A DNA stretch of 64,000 nt from Boudabousia liubingyangii (lineage in GTDB: Bacteria; Actinomycetota; Actinomycetes; Actinomycetales; Actinomycetaceae). Positions 50,782 to 60,389 of the stretch are shown here, in pieces (the stretch's first letter is position 1; every line of letters starts with the position of its first letter). Position numbers and translations under genes: made by a program. Location: positions 394,224 to 458,223 of the forward strand of contig NZ_MQSU01000001.1 of NCBI RefSeq assembly GCF_001907245.1, in the 5' to 3' direction. The notes beneath the pieces are model-generated. The model was not told the DNA's origin. It ran no database searches and saw nothing but the letters and a program-made list of their open reading frames with translations.

Positions 50782-51574
50782 TCTTCCTCTTCCGTTCCCA
50801 CATGCGCAACGTCAACGATCCTAGCTTAGAAGCAGCTAGAGAATCATACTTTCTTTGCAACGCATCAAACCGACTTTGTAAAAGCGTAAGGCGATTAACT
50901 AGTTCTTTCTTCTCTTCATCCTGTTCTAGTAAAATTTGAATTTGCTTTTCGGTTAATCCAGTGCCAGCGATATCCCTTGTTTTCAAATCATCGTGAGAGG
51001 TATCTTCCGTTTCAGAAATCGAGAAGGATCCATACTCACTAAAATATTCAAGTAAAGAAAGACACTTGTTTCTAGACTCATTGAGTTGTTCCTCTAATGA
51101 CTCAAGTCGCGATAAATATGATTCTGCTGAACCAGTGTTTAGAGATTGTCTTCCTTCAAAAAGTCCAACTAAGAAATCATTTGAAGATCTATCGCTTTCT
51201 ACAGACTTTCTAAACTCTAGTTTAAAGACGTTATCTTCCTGTGAGAACATATCAAGCGTTATAGAATCGGGAATTTGGTTAAAAACAAGCTCTAGATCAT
51301 CGATCGATCCGCCATAAAACAGTTGAGTTGTAATATCTTTTTTGCCACTTATAAGAACCAGGTCATTAATGTAGATAGCAAGATGTTCAAAGTCCTCGGC
51401 TATGCCTATTACTAATATTGTTTGGTCTTCTCTTACTTCAACTTCTTCAAACGATTCTATAAGGAGAGAACCATTCGGTATGAACTGCAGAAAACTCTCA
51501 TCTAGATCCGACATGTTTACCAATAGATATACCGAATCTGAGCTTCCGCACGATATCGGATCACCAAGTTTCAT
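50765..51574 (-). CDS. Coiled-coil protein of polysaccharide locus, unknown function
   Basis: Unrecognised acidic 269-aa protein. Residues 1-140 form a beta-rich segment with no family match. Residues about 150-260 are heptad-rich (SRLESLEEQLNESR, LTEKQIQILLEQDEEKKELV, LTLLQSRFDALQRKYDSL). The C-terminal SKLGSLTLRMWERKRK resembles a tail seen at the ends of some glycosyltransferase-associated proteins. Lying between the exporter ATPase and a glycosyltransferase, it may regulate chain length or tether enzymes (inference). A palindrome lies directly upstream. Confidence 0.6.
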   Translation of the reverse strand: MKLGDPISCGSSDSVYLLVNMSDLDESFLQFIPNGSLLIESFEEVEVREDQTILVIGIAEDFEHLAIYINDLVLISGKKDITTQLFYGGSIDDLELVFNQIPDSITLDMFSQEDNVFKLEFRKSVESDRSSNDFLVGLFEGRQSLNTGSAESYLSRLESLEEQLNESRNKCLSLLEYFSEYGSFSISETEDTSHDDLKTRDIAGTGLTEKQIQILLEQDEEKKELVNRLTLLQSRFDALQRKYDSLAASKLGSLTLRMWERKRKNEKLR

Positions 51575-51591
51575 TTAAACTCCAGTTCAAT

Positions 51592-51612
51592 TCTCTATCT
51601 TAAAGATAGAGA
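51592..51612. promoter_or_regulatory. 21-bp perfect palindrome upstream of coiled-coil gene
   Basis: Arms TCTCTATCTT and AAGATAGAGA are exactly complementary around one central base. The site lies 18 nt before the coiled-coil start and 25 nt after the ABC ATPase stop. A one-base loop argues for protein binding rather than a terminator. Confidence 0.5.
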
Positions 51613-51637
51613 CATCATATAACGTCAACACCGTTTT

Positions 51638-52507
51638 TTATAGTTTGTCTCTCAAATTTTTCTTAATTACGGAATCTAGTAACTTAGATGCCGATTCTTC
51701 TTTTCCTTTTGCTATATCCCAGGCCCATTTCCTGTAAGTATGGGCAACATCAGAAGCTGGTCCATCAGAAATCAAATAACCTTTATGGAGCCACATAGCC
51801 CTAGTGCACATCTCTTCAATTGTCTTTGCAGCGTGAGAGACAAGAAACACTGTCCCCGCATTCTCACGTAATTCAGCCATTTTGTTCTCTGAACGTTCTT
51901 TGAAAGCTGCATCTCCAGTCGCTAAGGCTTCATCAATTAATAAAATGCGTGGATTAGCAGCCGTTGCAATTGCAAAACGTAGCCTTGAGCCCATACCGGA
52001 AGAATACGTTTCCATAGGTAAATATAGTGACTCCCCAATATCAACAAACTCCGCAATATCAGGAATAGCCTTTTCTGTCTCTTCTGGAGTTAATCCCATT
52101 GCGAGACATCCTAGCCTAATGTTTTCATATCCGCTCAAGGCCGGCATTAACGCAGCTGATACGCCCAGGAGCATTGGCTGCTCTGTTGCGAGGACAGTTC
52201 CACTTTCGGGGGGCTCCAATCCAGCAATTACCCGTAATAACGTCGATTTTCCAGAACCATTTAGACCAACTACTCCGACAGATTCACCCTCTTTGACCTC
52301 AAACGACACACCATTCAACGCTTTAACAATTGTTCTCGGACTTTTTCCGAGAAGTCGCCCGATCTTTGTAATAAAGTGTTCAGCCTTAGTTTTCTTCTGG
52401 GCAGAAGCTACACGATAAGAAACTCTCAGATTATGAGCTAACACTGCAGTTGCCCCTAAGGGCACTTGAATCGGCCCCTTCTCTAAGTAGGACTCACTGT
52501 CGTGCAT
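51638..52507 (-). CDS. Polysaccharide ABC exporter ATP-binding subunit (TagH/Wzt-like, no carbohydrate domain)
   Basis: A 289-aa ATPase with Walker A GLNGSGKS (81-88), signature [12 protein letters not shown] near 167-178, Walker [13 protein letters not shown] near 184-195 and a His switch in VSHAAK. The C-terminal Wzt-type carbohydrate-binding domain is absent. [12 protein letters not shown] and GEN-type early motifs match teichoic acid/O-antigen exporters. It overlaps the permease gene by 14 nt. Exports the polymer or its lipid-linked form across the membrane. Confidence 0.93.
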   Translation of the reverse strand: MHDSESYLEKGPIQVPLGATAVLAHNLRVSYRVASAQKKTKAEHFITKIGRLLGKSPRTIVKALNGVSFEVKEGESVGVVGLNGSGKSTLLRVIAGLEPPESGTVLATEQPMLLGVSAALMPALSGYENIRLGCLAMGLTPEETEKAIPDIAEFVDIGESLYLPMETYSSGMGSRLRFAIATAANPRILLIDEALATGDAAFKERSENKMAELRENAGTVFLVSHAAKTIEEMCTRAMWLHKGYLISDGPASDVAHTYRKWAWDIAKGKEESASKLLDSVIKKNLRDKL

Positions 52508-53564
52508 ACTTTACCTCCCTGCTCCAGAAAAGCAAAAATCCAATAGAGAGCATAAAAGTCGTCCAAAATAATAGGTACATCCATTGACCAAAACTCGGTA
52601 GAGAATCGTATATTAGACAGTCTCTTGCCATATCAAGAAATTGAAAAAATGGGTTCGCTCTTAAAACTGTTAATACAGTCTCGTGATCTTCGGCTAATTT
52701 TTCAACACTGAAAAATACCCCCGAGGCATAAAAAACGAATCTCATTAAATAGTTAATCACTGCTTTCAAATCAGGAACTAGATCTGTTAGATAAGTCGTC
52801 AGAAAAGTTAGCCCTAAACCAAATACTGTTTGGAGAAAAAATAAAGGCACAACCAAGAACCACTTCCAAGTAGGCCAAACTCCTTGAGGCAAAACAATAA
52901 TCATTATTAAGGTGATCAACAGGACAGGAATAGAATCATAAAAATTCTTAAGACTAGTTGATAAAACTAAGGCAGCTCGTGGAAATAAAAAAGCTTTTAT
53001 AACATTTCTATTAGCTCGTATCAAACCAGCGCCACTCAAAATTGCTTTAGATAAGAAACCAAAAAAAGTTACGCCGACCACCAAAAAAGGTATAAAATTA
53101 TCTATTCCACGCGATGTATTAAGCAAAAACCCGAATATTATTCCATACACAAGCGCATCTAACATTGGATTAAGTACGATCCAAATCTTGCCGAGCAACA
53201 TATTTCTAGTTGATGAAAACGCATTAGCTCTAGCTTCCGCTCTGATAAAAAAACGCCTTCGATACAAAGCCTTTAGATATGCAGGTATATTAGGACGACC
53301 TGTTACAGGTAACAGTAAGGAATTGTTTTCTTCAGCTGCGTTCGTATTTCTTTTGCCAGTTGATTGTCGATTATTGGTTAATCTTAACCCTGTTATCTCA
53401 GTATCATCATTGGCAGTAATACCTATAATCTCATCAAAAGATTCAACGTGCTGATTGCTAAAACCCTTGTACGCTTTAGGAAATGAAAATCCAAACTTGT
53501 CATCAACATTATTCGAAGTCTTACTTGACTTTTGGAAACCATGTTTCTTATATTCCGAAAACAC
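52494..53564 (-). CDS. Polysaccharide ABC exporter permease (TagG/Wzm-like)
   Basis: A 356-aa ABC-2 permease. About 100 disordered, Asn/Ser-rich residues precede the [20 protein letters not shown] amphipathic helix and about six transmembrane segments between residues 130 and 350. Paired with the ATPase downstream and overlapping it. The long N-terminal extension is unusual for TagG proteins, which normally start near the amphipathic helix. Confidence 0.88.
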   Translation of the reverse strand: MFSEYKKHGFQKSSKTSNNVDDKFGFSFPKAYKGFSNQHVESFDEIIGITANDDTEITGLRLTNNRQSTGKRNTNAAEENNSLLLPVTGRPNIPAYLKALYRRRFFIRAEARANAFSSTRNMLLGKIWIVLNPMLDALVYGIIFGFLLNTSRGIDNFIPFLVVGVTFFGFLSKAILSGAGLIRANRNVIKAFLFPRAALVLSTSLKNFYDSIPVLLITLIMIIVLPQGVWPTWKWFLVVPLFFLQTVFGLGLTFLTTYLTDLVPDLKAVINYLMRFVFYASGVFFSVEKLAEDHETVLTVLRANPFFQFLDMARDCLIYDSLPSFGQWMYLLFWTTFMLSIGFLLFWSREVKYARQ

Positions 53565-53792
53565 TTATTTTCCCTTCGTTATAAACGTTCTAAGCTTAAC
53601 CCCTTTTAAAAACGTAGGCTAATTAGTTAGTTAACATCTATAACATGAAAAACGTTTTTCTGAGTTAGCACCTTACCAGGTCATCAAAGTTTCGTTAAGC
53701 ACTTCTACTTCATATAAATATAATAGGAAATGATCTGAATCATTGGTCAAACCTTCGATCGCTTTATCTAGCAGAATTAGGATTCACGGTAA

Positions 53793-55409
53793 ATGAATAA
53801 TGCTTCGAAAAATACTCTAAGAATCGAAGAGGAGATTTCAATCGGTATCGATGAGTCATTAAAGTCTGCTTACCTTAAGTTCCGCGAAAAAGACACATTT
53901 CCAAATTGGACCTTTAATTTTACGGATAGTAAGTGGATTATTCAAACCCCAAATAAAGTTTCTTTCGAGGTTCCAAAGAACTTTGAGTGGACGATTCTCC
54001 CTAGCGAACAGTATCAGTCAACTCTAATGTGGATATACTCACTGAACTGGCTCCAAGCTTACCTGCAGCAATCATCTAATCCAGACTCCGAAAGAGTTTT
54101 TTCTATCATTAGATCTTTTAGGGATTTCGTGAGCTCACCCTTAGGAGAAGAGAGGTTAGGAACTCTAACTTCAAGAGATCATATGACTGCAGAATTAATC
54201 AGATCCCTCTGCTATCTTTTGATAAAAATAGAAGACTCAGACTTAGACCAGGTACTTTTAGAGCTATTAACTAAATTCTTAAATTGGTCTCTAAACCCCG
54301 AAAACATCGCCAATAACAATCACGGGATGATGCTTTCGAATGCGATTCTCCATAGTTGTCATTTGCTAGTTTTTAGCCAAAATAAAGAGGTTTTTGAATA
54401 TGCATTAATGCATTTAAAGACTATAGTATCTAACGCTTTCGATTCTAGCGGTCTATGTGTAGAAAACACTCCCTCCTACCATGCCTTCTATATTCGTTAT
54501 ATAGAGGCTCTCTTAAAAGAGGCAGAGTTCATCACCAAAAATGGTTCTGAATATATTCATTTCCTAGAAGAAATTCTTTCCAAAGCAAAAATAAGCCTTG
54601 CCAAAACTGTACTACCTAACGGTTTACTTCCACCTCTCGGGGACGGTCACCTCTCAAGTGTTAATCGAGATTTAGGCCTACTAAACGATGGTGATTTCTT
54701 TTCGCAAGAGTCTGGTTTCTACTGTAATCGAACGGGCAACTTATACTTCTCATTTAAATGCGGGCAATCTTCAATTACTCACAAGCATTCGGATGATAAT
54801 TCCATCTTCTTGTTTTATAAAGATAAGCCGATTATTCTCGATTGTGGTTTCTATAATTATGATTGGCAAGACCCAGTAACTCAATGTGTAAAGTCTCAAA
54901 GAGGACACTCTGGTCCCTATTGGCGTAAGTTCGACCCCCTCTACCCGGCCACCTTATATAAGCAAGGTGCGGAACGTGTAAAGACTCAAATTGTTATATC
55001 GAGAGATAAAGAGTCTACATGCCTAAGTGGAATATCGACTATTGACGATCAGTATAAAACAATACGTACGATTGATATCTCATCACCTTCAAAGTTTCGA
55101 ATTAATGATAAATTCGTTGGTCCCGACAATGAGGAAGCAGTTGTACGCTTTCTAATTAATCCAGATTTTTCTATCAATATTCAGGGCACATCAATATACT
55201 GCGAGAATACCGATGTTACCTTAGAGTTCAACTTTGACTTCTCGCCTAAAATTAACCTAACCAAGGGTAACTACGATCCCTCAGAATCAGGTTGGTATGC
55301 AAATGATTTTGGCATATATTCGCCCTGCTGGTGCATCGAGATTGCCCCCTCTGCACAATCGAATTCACTAAATACTTCAATTTCTCTAACCCCCAAAAAC
55401 AAAGTCTGA
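53793..55409 (+). CDS. Heparinase II/III-family protein without signal peptide
   Basis: A 538-aa protein. An all-helical N-terminal half carries NNNHG (174-178) and NTPSYH (225-230). The C-terminal beta-sandwich part has HKHSDDNS (330-337), LDCGFYNYDW and RGHSG (370-374), matching conserved positions of heparinase II/III-like lyases that cleave uronate-containing glycans by beta-elimination. There is no secretion signal, so a cytoplasmic place is likely, unusual for this family but known in polysaccharide biosynthesis loci. UDP-ManNAcA-derived uronate from wecB/wecC could be its substrate (inference). 16 nt upstream of the asparagine-synthase-like gene, so co-expressed. Confidence 0.8.
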   Translation: MNNASKNTLRIEEEISIGIDESLKSAYLKFREKDTFPNWTFNFTDSKWIIQTPNKVSFEVPKNFEWTILPSEQYQSTLMWIYSLNWLQAYLQQSSNPDSERVFSIIRSFRDFVSSPLGEERLGTLTSRDHMTAELIRSLCYLLIKIEDSDLDQVLLELLTKFLNWSLNPENIANNNHGMMLSNAILHSCHLLVFSQNKEVFEYALMHLKTIVSNAFDSSGLCVENTPSYHAFYIRYIEALLKEAEFITKNGSEYIHFLEEILSKAKISLAKTVLPNGLLPPLGDGHLSSVNRDLGLLNDGDFFSQESGFYCNRTGNLYFSFKCGQSSITHKHSDDNSIFLFYKDKPIILDCGFYNYDWQDPVTQCVKSQRGHSGPYWRKFDPLYPATLYKQGAERVKTQIVISRDKESTCLSGISTIDDQYKTIRTIDISSPSKFRINDKFVGPDNEEAVVRFLINPDFSINIQGTSIYCENTDVTLEFNFDFSPKINLTKGNYDPSESGWYANDFGIYSPCWCIEIAPSAQSNSLNTSISLTPKNKV

Positions 55410-55425
55410 AAGTAGGAAAAGCAAA

Positions 55426-57174
55426 TTGTCAAACTTAAGTTTTATTCCTATTGATACCCCTTGGGTCGATTTCCTAATTTCTACCTCAGAATCCCCCACT
55501 ATCGAGCAAAGAATGCTGTCATTGGGTGCGAAAGTCGTAAAAAAGAAGGGGTATACCGCTTACGTTTGGGACCGCTTAATTGGTGACTCATTTGTATCTG
55601 GACATGGGATTATTGATGGACAATATATAACAGGGCCGAGGACTCTTAAAAACACGCCAACAAGGTTTAGTGCAGGTTCTTATGTATACGTGTGTCTAAA
55701 GGAAAATTCTGCCGATATAGTTCCAGATCCATTCGGAATGGTAAAGATTTATTTCGGTAAAACGTTAGTAACTAACTCACTGCATCTAGCGGCAATCTGT
55801 GAACAGAAGATAAATATCGACAATGCATTAACGTCTACTTTTAATGACGGTGGATTCTCATTCAGCCTTAATACCTTCAATACTCCTGTATCCGGGATTT
55901 CTCTTGTCCCAGCGGGTTCTTCGCTAACCGTTAAAGAAAAAAATATAGTTATCTCAACACCAGATCAAGATGATGACTACGATTCGCTCGATCCCTCTTC
56001 CTATTGGGAATTAATTTATAAAGGTGCCCAAGAAGTGTCAGACAATCTAAATGCAGTTTTAGATTCGTCACTTCCGGTTTATTTGGATCTTTCTGGAGGT
56101 CGTGATAGCAGAGTCGTATTTGGTGCACTCATCGCCTTAGGTAGACAAAAAGACGTAATCTTTAATACGATTGCAAACCCCTCAAACGAGGGTCTACGTG
56201 CTGATCTAAATATTGCAAGTGGTCTAGTCAAATACTATGGCGGTAGCTACTCTGATAGACCGCGCACCGTAGGCTATTCTGCATATTCCACTCATGATCA
56301 TTTGATGCGCCGTCGAAGTCAAGTATTTGGCACCTACCATTGGATAGTCCCTTCTGATGTTAGAGGTCTTGGCACTTTAACAAAAACGCCTTCGATTCGA
56401 GTCTTGGGTGGAGGAGGAGAGTTATACCGCGAATACTGGCGCCCCCTTCTTTTTACTTCAGCGATCCCAAAAGAAGATCCAAGCCCCCAAAACTTTCTGA
56501 ATCTACTAATGAAACATCGAGGTGCAAGAACTGGCAGATGGTATTTCGAAAGGTATGTTAATGATTTGCTAGAAACCTTCGAAAAGCTTCCTGGACGCAC
56601 TCTAGGAGATAAGCTGGATGCCCATTACCTACATTTCCGAAATAGATATCATTTTGGACCCCGTCAGTCTCTTTCAGAATCATTAGTAGCACTCAACATT
56701 GCAACGGTACCTTCACTGCTGAAAGCATCACGAGGACTTCCTCCAGAAGATCGAGCTTCTGGAAGAGTTTTATTTGATGTTATTAGAGCTTTTGATGAAA
56801 AACTGGCGTTCTTCGAGTTTGACAAGCCAAACGACCCAAAAATTTTCGATTCGCAGTATCACCGCAAGTCTGAATATGGCTCAACTTCTCTCGAAATAAC
56901 TCCAGCCCCAGAAATAGTTTCACGTGGCTCCTTAATAAAAGGGCTCTCACCTAAGCAACCTACTTTGTCCGAGCCATCATTTGAAGAAATACTAGATTCT
57001 GAAATCTTTGCCGCATTTGACGATCTTAAAAACTCGGCACCAACATTCTCTTTTATTGCAAATAAAGAGATGGAAGAATTTATTGATTGGGCAATAAAAT
57101 TTAGCCCACGAAATCGTTCCGCAATTGCTTCAAAACTGAGAAGCTTTGCTGATTACTCACAGTTCCATGCCTAG
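55426..57174 (+). CDS. Asparagine-synthase-like protein lacking the glutaminase cysteine
   Basis: A 582-aa protein. The C-terminal synthetase domain has the PP-loop LSGGRDSRVVF (222-232), ADLNIASGLVKYYGG and GGGGELYREYW, as in asparagine synthetase/beta-lactam synthetase proteins. The N-terminal 180 residues resemble a degenerated class II amidotransferase (LVPAGSSLTVK) but the N-terminal MC is missing: it begins MSNLSFIP and has no Cys at position 2. It should therefore use free ammonia or another nucleophile. Relatives amidate sugar uronates in O-antigens. TTG start follows AGGAAAAG. Confidence 0.82.
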   Translation: MSNLSFIPIDTPWVDFLISTSESPTIEQRMLSLGAKVVKKKGYTAYVWDRLIGDSFVSGHGIIDGQYITGPRTLKNTPTRFSAGSYVYVCLKENSADIVPDPFGMVKIYFGKTLVTNSLHLAAICEQKINIDNALTSTFNDGGFSFSLNTFNTPVSGISLVPAGSSLTVKEKNIVISTPDQDDDYDSLDPSSYWELIYKGAQEVSDNLNAVLDSSLPVYLDLSGGRDSRVVFGALIALGRQKDVIFNTIANPSNEGLRADLNIASGLVKYYGGSYSDRPRTVGYSAYSTHDHLMRRRSQVFGTYHWIVPSDVRGLGTLTKTPSIRVLGGGGELYREYWRPLLFTSAIPKEDPSPQNFLNLLMKHRGARTGRWYFERYVNDLLETFEKLPGRTLGDKLDAHYLHFRNRYHFGPRQSLSESLVALNIATVPSLLKASRGLPPEDRASGRVLFDVIRAFDEKLAFFEFDKPNDPKIFDSQYHRKSEYGSTSLEITPAPEIVSRGSLIKGLSPKQPTLSEPSFEEILDSEIFAAFDDLKNSAPTFSFIANKEMEEFIDWAIKFSPRNRSAIASKLRSFADYSQFHA

Positions 57175-57350
57175 AGATCGAATTCTTCAAAACAAAGCTC
57201 AAACCAGCAATTCTACAGAGGAAACTTTTCTAAGCAAAACTCTTTCTAAGTAAGAAGATTACTTTTGGCTGTACATAACAGACATACTGATACGAACTAC
57301 CCCTATGCTGTGATTCATCGAATACACCAAGTTTTCTAGCTAGGACTCGC

Positions 57351-57356
57351 TAATAT
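57351..57356 (+). promoter_or_regulatory. -10 box for leaderless CgeB-like gene
   Basis: TAATAT ends 7 nt before the ATG at 57364. Confidence 0.45.
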
Positions 57357-57363
57357 ATTCGTC

Positions 57364-59319
57364 ATGGGAAGATTTAATCTGCGCATGCGGCTAGCTTCGA
57401 TACGGAAAACACTTTGGCATTTTCGCCAAGGTGGTTTTAAGCAGGTTCAGGAGCATAATAGGCGCGCAGCTCTGCAAGCCTTCCAACCCATGGTCATCAC
57501 ACCGCGTACGCGAAACCTAAACCCTTTTGCAAAAACGAAAACAACTCGTGCTGGACAACCTCTAGGCCCAGATTTTGTGCGCGCCCTGGGACCGTGGCCC
57601 AATGAAAAGCCCACCGCAGGATTCCGCCCCCTAAAGGTCGGGGTCATTATGGACCCCTTCACCACCTCATGCTTCGCCCCCGAATGGGAACAAATTGCAC
57701 TAGGCCCCAACACTTGGGAAGAACAGTTAAAAACGGAAAACCTAGACTTTGTCCTTATTGAATCTGCCTGGCACGGCAACAATGACCAATGGCGATACGG
57801 GCTCTCTGGCAAACCCTGGGATAAACTCCGCGCCCTGCTAACAGCCTGTCACGAACAAAAACTACCCACCGTCTTTTGGAACAAAGAAGACCCAGCACAC
57901 TACGAAGACTTCCTAGAAACCGCCAGGCTCTTCGACTATATCTTCACCACTGACTCAAACTGTATCCCCCGCTACCAGGAAGACCTAGGACACGATCGAA
58001 TCTACCCCCTACCCTTCGCTGCGCAGCCACAAATCCACAACCCCATCCGCCCAGAAAAAGGCTACGCCAGTCGTGACATAGCCTTCGCCGGCACCTACTT
58101 CACCCACAAATTCCCCGAACGTCGCGCCCAAATGGACATTCTTCTAGGTGCAGCCGCTGACGTATCCCCCAAAATGGACACTGGCCTAGAAATCTACTCC
58201 AGAGAAATGGGAACCAACGACGAACGCTACCAATTCCCCGCCCCCTTAGACCAGCGAGTGATCGGTTCCGTCGACTATCAACGAATGCTCACCGCCTACC
58301 GTGCCTACAAGGTCTTCCTCAACGTTAACTCCGTAACGGACTCACCAACCATGTGCGCCCGCCGGATCTTCGAAATACTAGCCTGTAATACCTCCGTTGT
58401 AAGCACCCCCTCGGCTGCCATACGTAACTTCTTCCCCGAAACCGAACTATCGGTAGTAGAAACCCAAGAAGAAGCCGCCACAATGCTTCGTGCCCTAGTA
58501 GGCTCTCCCCTACTACGCGACCGCATGAACCACCTGGCTGCCCGAAGAATCTGGAACCAGCACACCTACTCCCACCGGGCCGACACTATCCTCAAAACCA
58601 TCGGTCTACAGTCAACCTCGCAACCCAGACCAACTGTCAGTGCTCTAGTATCGACCATCCGCCCCGGCCAAATAGACCACGTCCTAAAAACCGTAGCCGC
58701 AATGAACGGTGTAGACGAACTACCCGTACAACTCTGCCTACTAACCCACGGATTTGACGCACCCACTGAGCTAAAGCAGCGCGCCGCAAACCTCGGCCTA
58801 GAAAACACGCAAATCCTAACGGCCCCCGCAGACCAAACCCTAGGCGAATGCCTAAATCAACTAGTCCAAGCGGCAGACGGTCAATACGTCGCAAAAATCG
58901 ACGACGACGACTGGTACGGCGCCCACTACCTATCAGACCAAATCCACGCCCTCAACTACTCACAAGCCCAAGTCGTTGGAAAACAGGCCCACTACACCTA
59001 CCTAGAATCGCTAAATGCCACAGCTCTGATCAGTCCCGAACGGGAACACCGATTCACCCACTTCCTAGCTGGCCCCACCCTAGTAACCGCCAAAGAAACC
59101 GCCCTAGAGATTCCCTTTGAAAACCGAACCACCGGCGAAGACACTGCCTTCCTAACAGCAGTCGGGGAAGCAGGAGGGAAACTATACTCTGCCGACAGGT
59201 TCAACTTCCTACGACGCCGCTCCAGTCAAAACCATACTTGGGACATTAGTGACCACGAAGTCCTAAGAACCGGCAGCATAGTCACCTACGGAAAGAACAC
59301 AGAAACCGTGATGTTCTAA
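57364..59319 (+). CDS. CgeB-like glycosyltransferase fused to a GT2 domain
   Basis: A 651-aa protein. The N-terminal part (about 90-400) has a DUF3880/CgeB-type GT-B region with FVLIESAWHGNNDQWRYG, PTVFWNKEDPAHY, FDYIFTTDSNCIPRYQ and FLNVNSVTDSPTMCARRIFEILAC. The C-terminal GT2 half (about 415-650) has STIRPGQIDHV, KIDDDDWYGAHYLS (Asp-rich metal site near 509) and TGEDTAFL. GC returns to the typical level here. Convergent with DUF6270, with which it shares stop-codon bases. Substrate unknown; likely surface polysaccharide. Confidence 0.82.
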   Translation: MGRFNLRMRLASIRKTLWHFRQGGFKQVQEHNRRAALQAFQPMVITPRTRNLNPFAKTKTTRAGQPLGPDFVRALGPWPNEKPTAGFRPLKVGVIMDPFTTSCFAPEWEQIALGPNTWEEQLKTENLDFVLIESAWHGNNDQWRYGLSGKPWDKLRALLTACHEQKLPTVFWNKEDPAHYEDFLETARLFDYIFTTDSNCIPRYQEDLGHDRIYPLPFAAQPQIHNPIRPEKGYASRDIAFAGTYFTHKFPERRAQMDILLGAAADVSPKMDTGLEIYSREMGTNDERYQFPAPLDQRVIGSVDYQRMLTAYRAYKVFLNVNSVTDSPTMCARRIFEILACNTSVVSTPSAAIRNFFPETELSVVETQEEAATMLRALVGSPLLRDRMNHLAARRIWNQHTYSHRADTILKTIGLQSTSQPRPTVSALVSTIRPGQIDHVLKTVAAMNGVDELPVQLCLLTHGFDAPTELKQRAANLGLENTQILTAPADQTLGECLNQLVQAADGQYVAKIDDDDWYGAHYLSDQIHALNYSQAQVVGKQAHYTYLESLNATALISPEREHRFTHFLAGPTLVTAKETALEIPFENRTTGEDTAFLTAVGEAGGKLYSADRFNFLRRRSSQNHTWDISDHEVLRTGSIVTYGKNTETVMF

Positions 59320-60044
59320 AGCTGGTCCACAATCCAGCCGTAAAGCTCCTGCTGATAATGAAAAGGAGCCGGACCCCACTTATGTTCCGGATCAGCAAGC
59401 ACCAGCTCTTCTTCCGGCTCAATCATGCCTATCTTGCTATGTTCCCGAATATGCTCAAAATAGCGTGAATACAATACATTCGCTTCCAAAGCTCGAACTC
59501 CAAAAGAAGCCCGCGTGAAATTACCTGCCAAATCAAAAGGAGCCCAAGGAACATACAAAAGGCGCGTTTTATCCAACCAGCCCTTAGAAACTAAAAACTG
59601 TTCAAAACGTTCTAAAGCAGCGCACCACAAATCGAAATGTTCATCCTCGCCAAAAGGAATCAAACGCGCCTCAGCAGGAACAAACTCTAAGCCCTCTGCC
59701 CCCAAAAGTTCATAAGAACGCGTGGAATAAGAACCATCCGGAAAAGCATAAACACCCAGACGCTCATCAACCAAATCCCAGACAATCCGATCCGCCCCAT
59801 CTGCCTTAAGCTCCATCCGCTCAAACAGATCACCCTTCGCATCACCACGAACCATCCGGGACGCAAAAGAACTACCATCAGGGAAACTACCCAACAGTGC
59901 CGGATTAACCTTCGAACCAGCAGAAATCAAAGACTGGCGGGCTACATACGCCTCAACTTCAATACCTGAATCGCGCCCAAACTCCGCCATATCACGGGAC
60001 ACACAGGACCCATAAATGAACAAACGCTTGGCGGGGACGGCCAT
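59316..60044 (-). CDS. DUF6270 protein (SGNH-like)
   Basis: A 242-aa protein starting MAVPAKRLFIYGSCVSRDMAEF, which resembles the SGNH-type GxCVSRD motif of DUF6270. It also has ADRIVWDLVDERLGVY and a final WGPAPFHYQQELYGWI with His (HYQ). Family knowledge: hydrolase-like or acetyltransferase/acyl esterase-like proteins near glycosyltransferase genes. GAGG lies just upstream of the ATG; an in-frame upstream start adds 18 residues without a ribosome site. Convergent with the CgeB-like gene. Confidence 0.75.
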   Translation of the reverse strand: MAVPAKRLFIYGSCVSRDMAEFGRDSGIEVEAYVARQSLISAGSKVNPALLGSFPDGSSFASRMVRGDAKGDLFERMELKADGADRIVWDLVDERLGVYAFPDGSYSTRSYELLGAEGLEFVPAEARLIPFGEDEHFDLWCAALERFEQFLVSKGWLDKTRLLYVPWAPFDLAGNFTRASFGVRALEANVLYSRYFEHIREHSKIGMIEPEEELVLADPEHKWGPAPFHYQQELYGWIVDQL

Positions 60045-60389
60045 AAAAACCTCGAAATCACGCGGACAGGACAACAAAAGAATACCAGCGAACCCCAAAA
60101 CACCCCCACTAAGGCCTCAAAAGCACCCAAAATCCCCACCTAAACTCCCAAATTATGAGCTAGGTCAATGGACTAGACCACGCTAATTGGCGTCATTATG
60201 CGGATTCCGATAAGGTTCTGACCGGTCAAACTGACCCTAAAAGCGCATCGGGCTTCCATCTTTAGAAGCAAAATGTACTTATTTAACGCCCCGGCGTGAA
60301 ACTTTGCGATTACAGTTGAACATTTATGCACTGTTTACGCTCTCACCGCCAGGGCGCATTATGACCTTGTCAGCTACGCGAAAGAACCC
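60045..60389. other. Intergenic region upstream of the AGCS symporter
   Basis: 345 nt without a supportable gene. I see several short inverted GGTC/GACC repeats and a 12-codon ORF with a weak start at 60327, but no riboswitch hallmark and no clear -35/-10 pair. Confidence 0.6.

Noticed and set aside
60327-60365. 12-codon ORF (MHCLRSHRQGAL) as a leader peptide for the symporter.
   Set aside because: No ribosome site, no attenuator hairpin and no repeated cognate codons.
60130-60389. Glycine riboswitch for the AGCS symporter.
   Set aside because: None of the conserved tandem aptamer elements could be found by eye.
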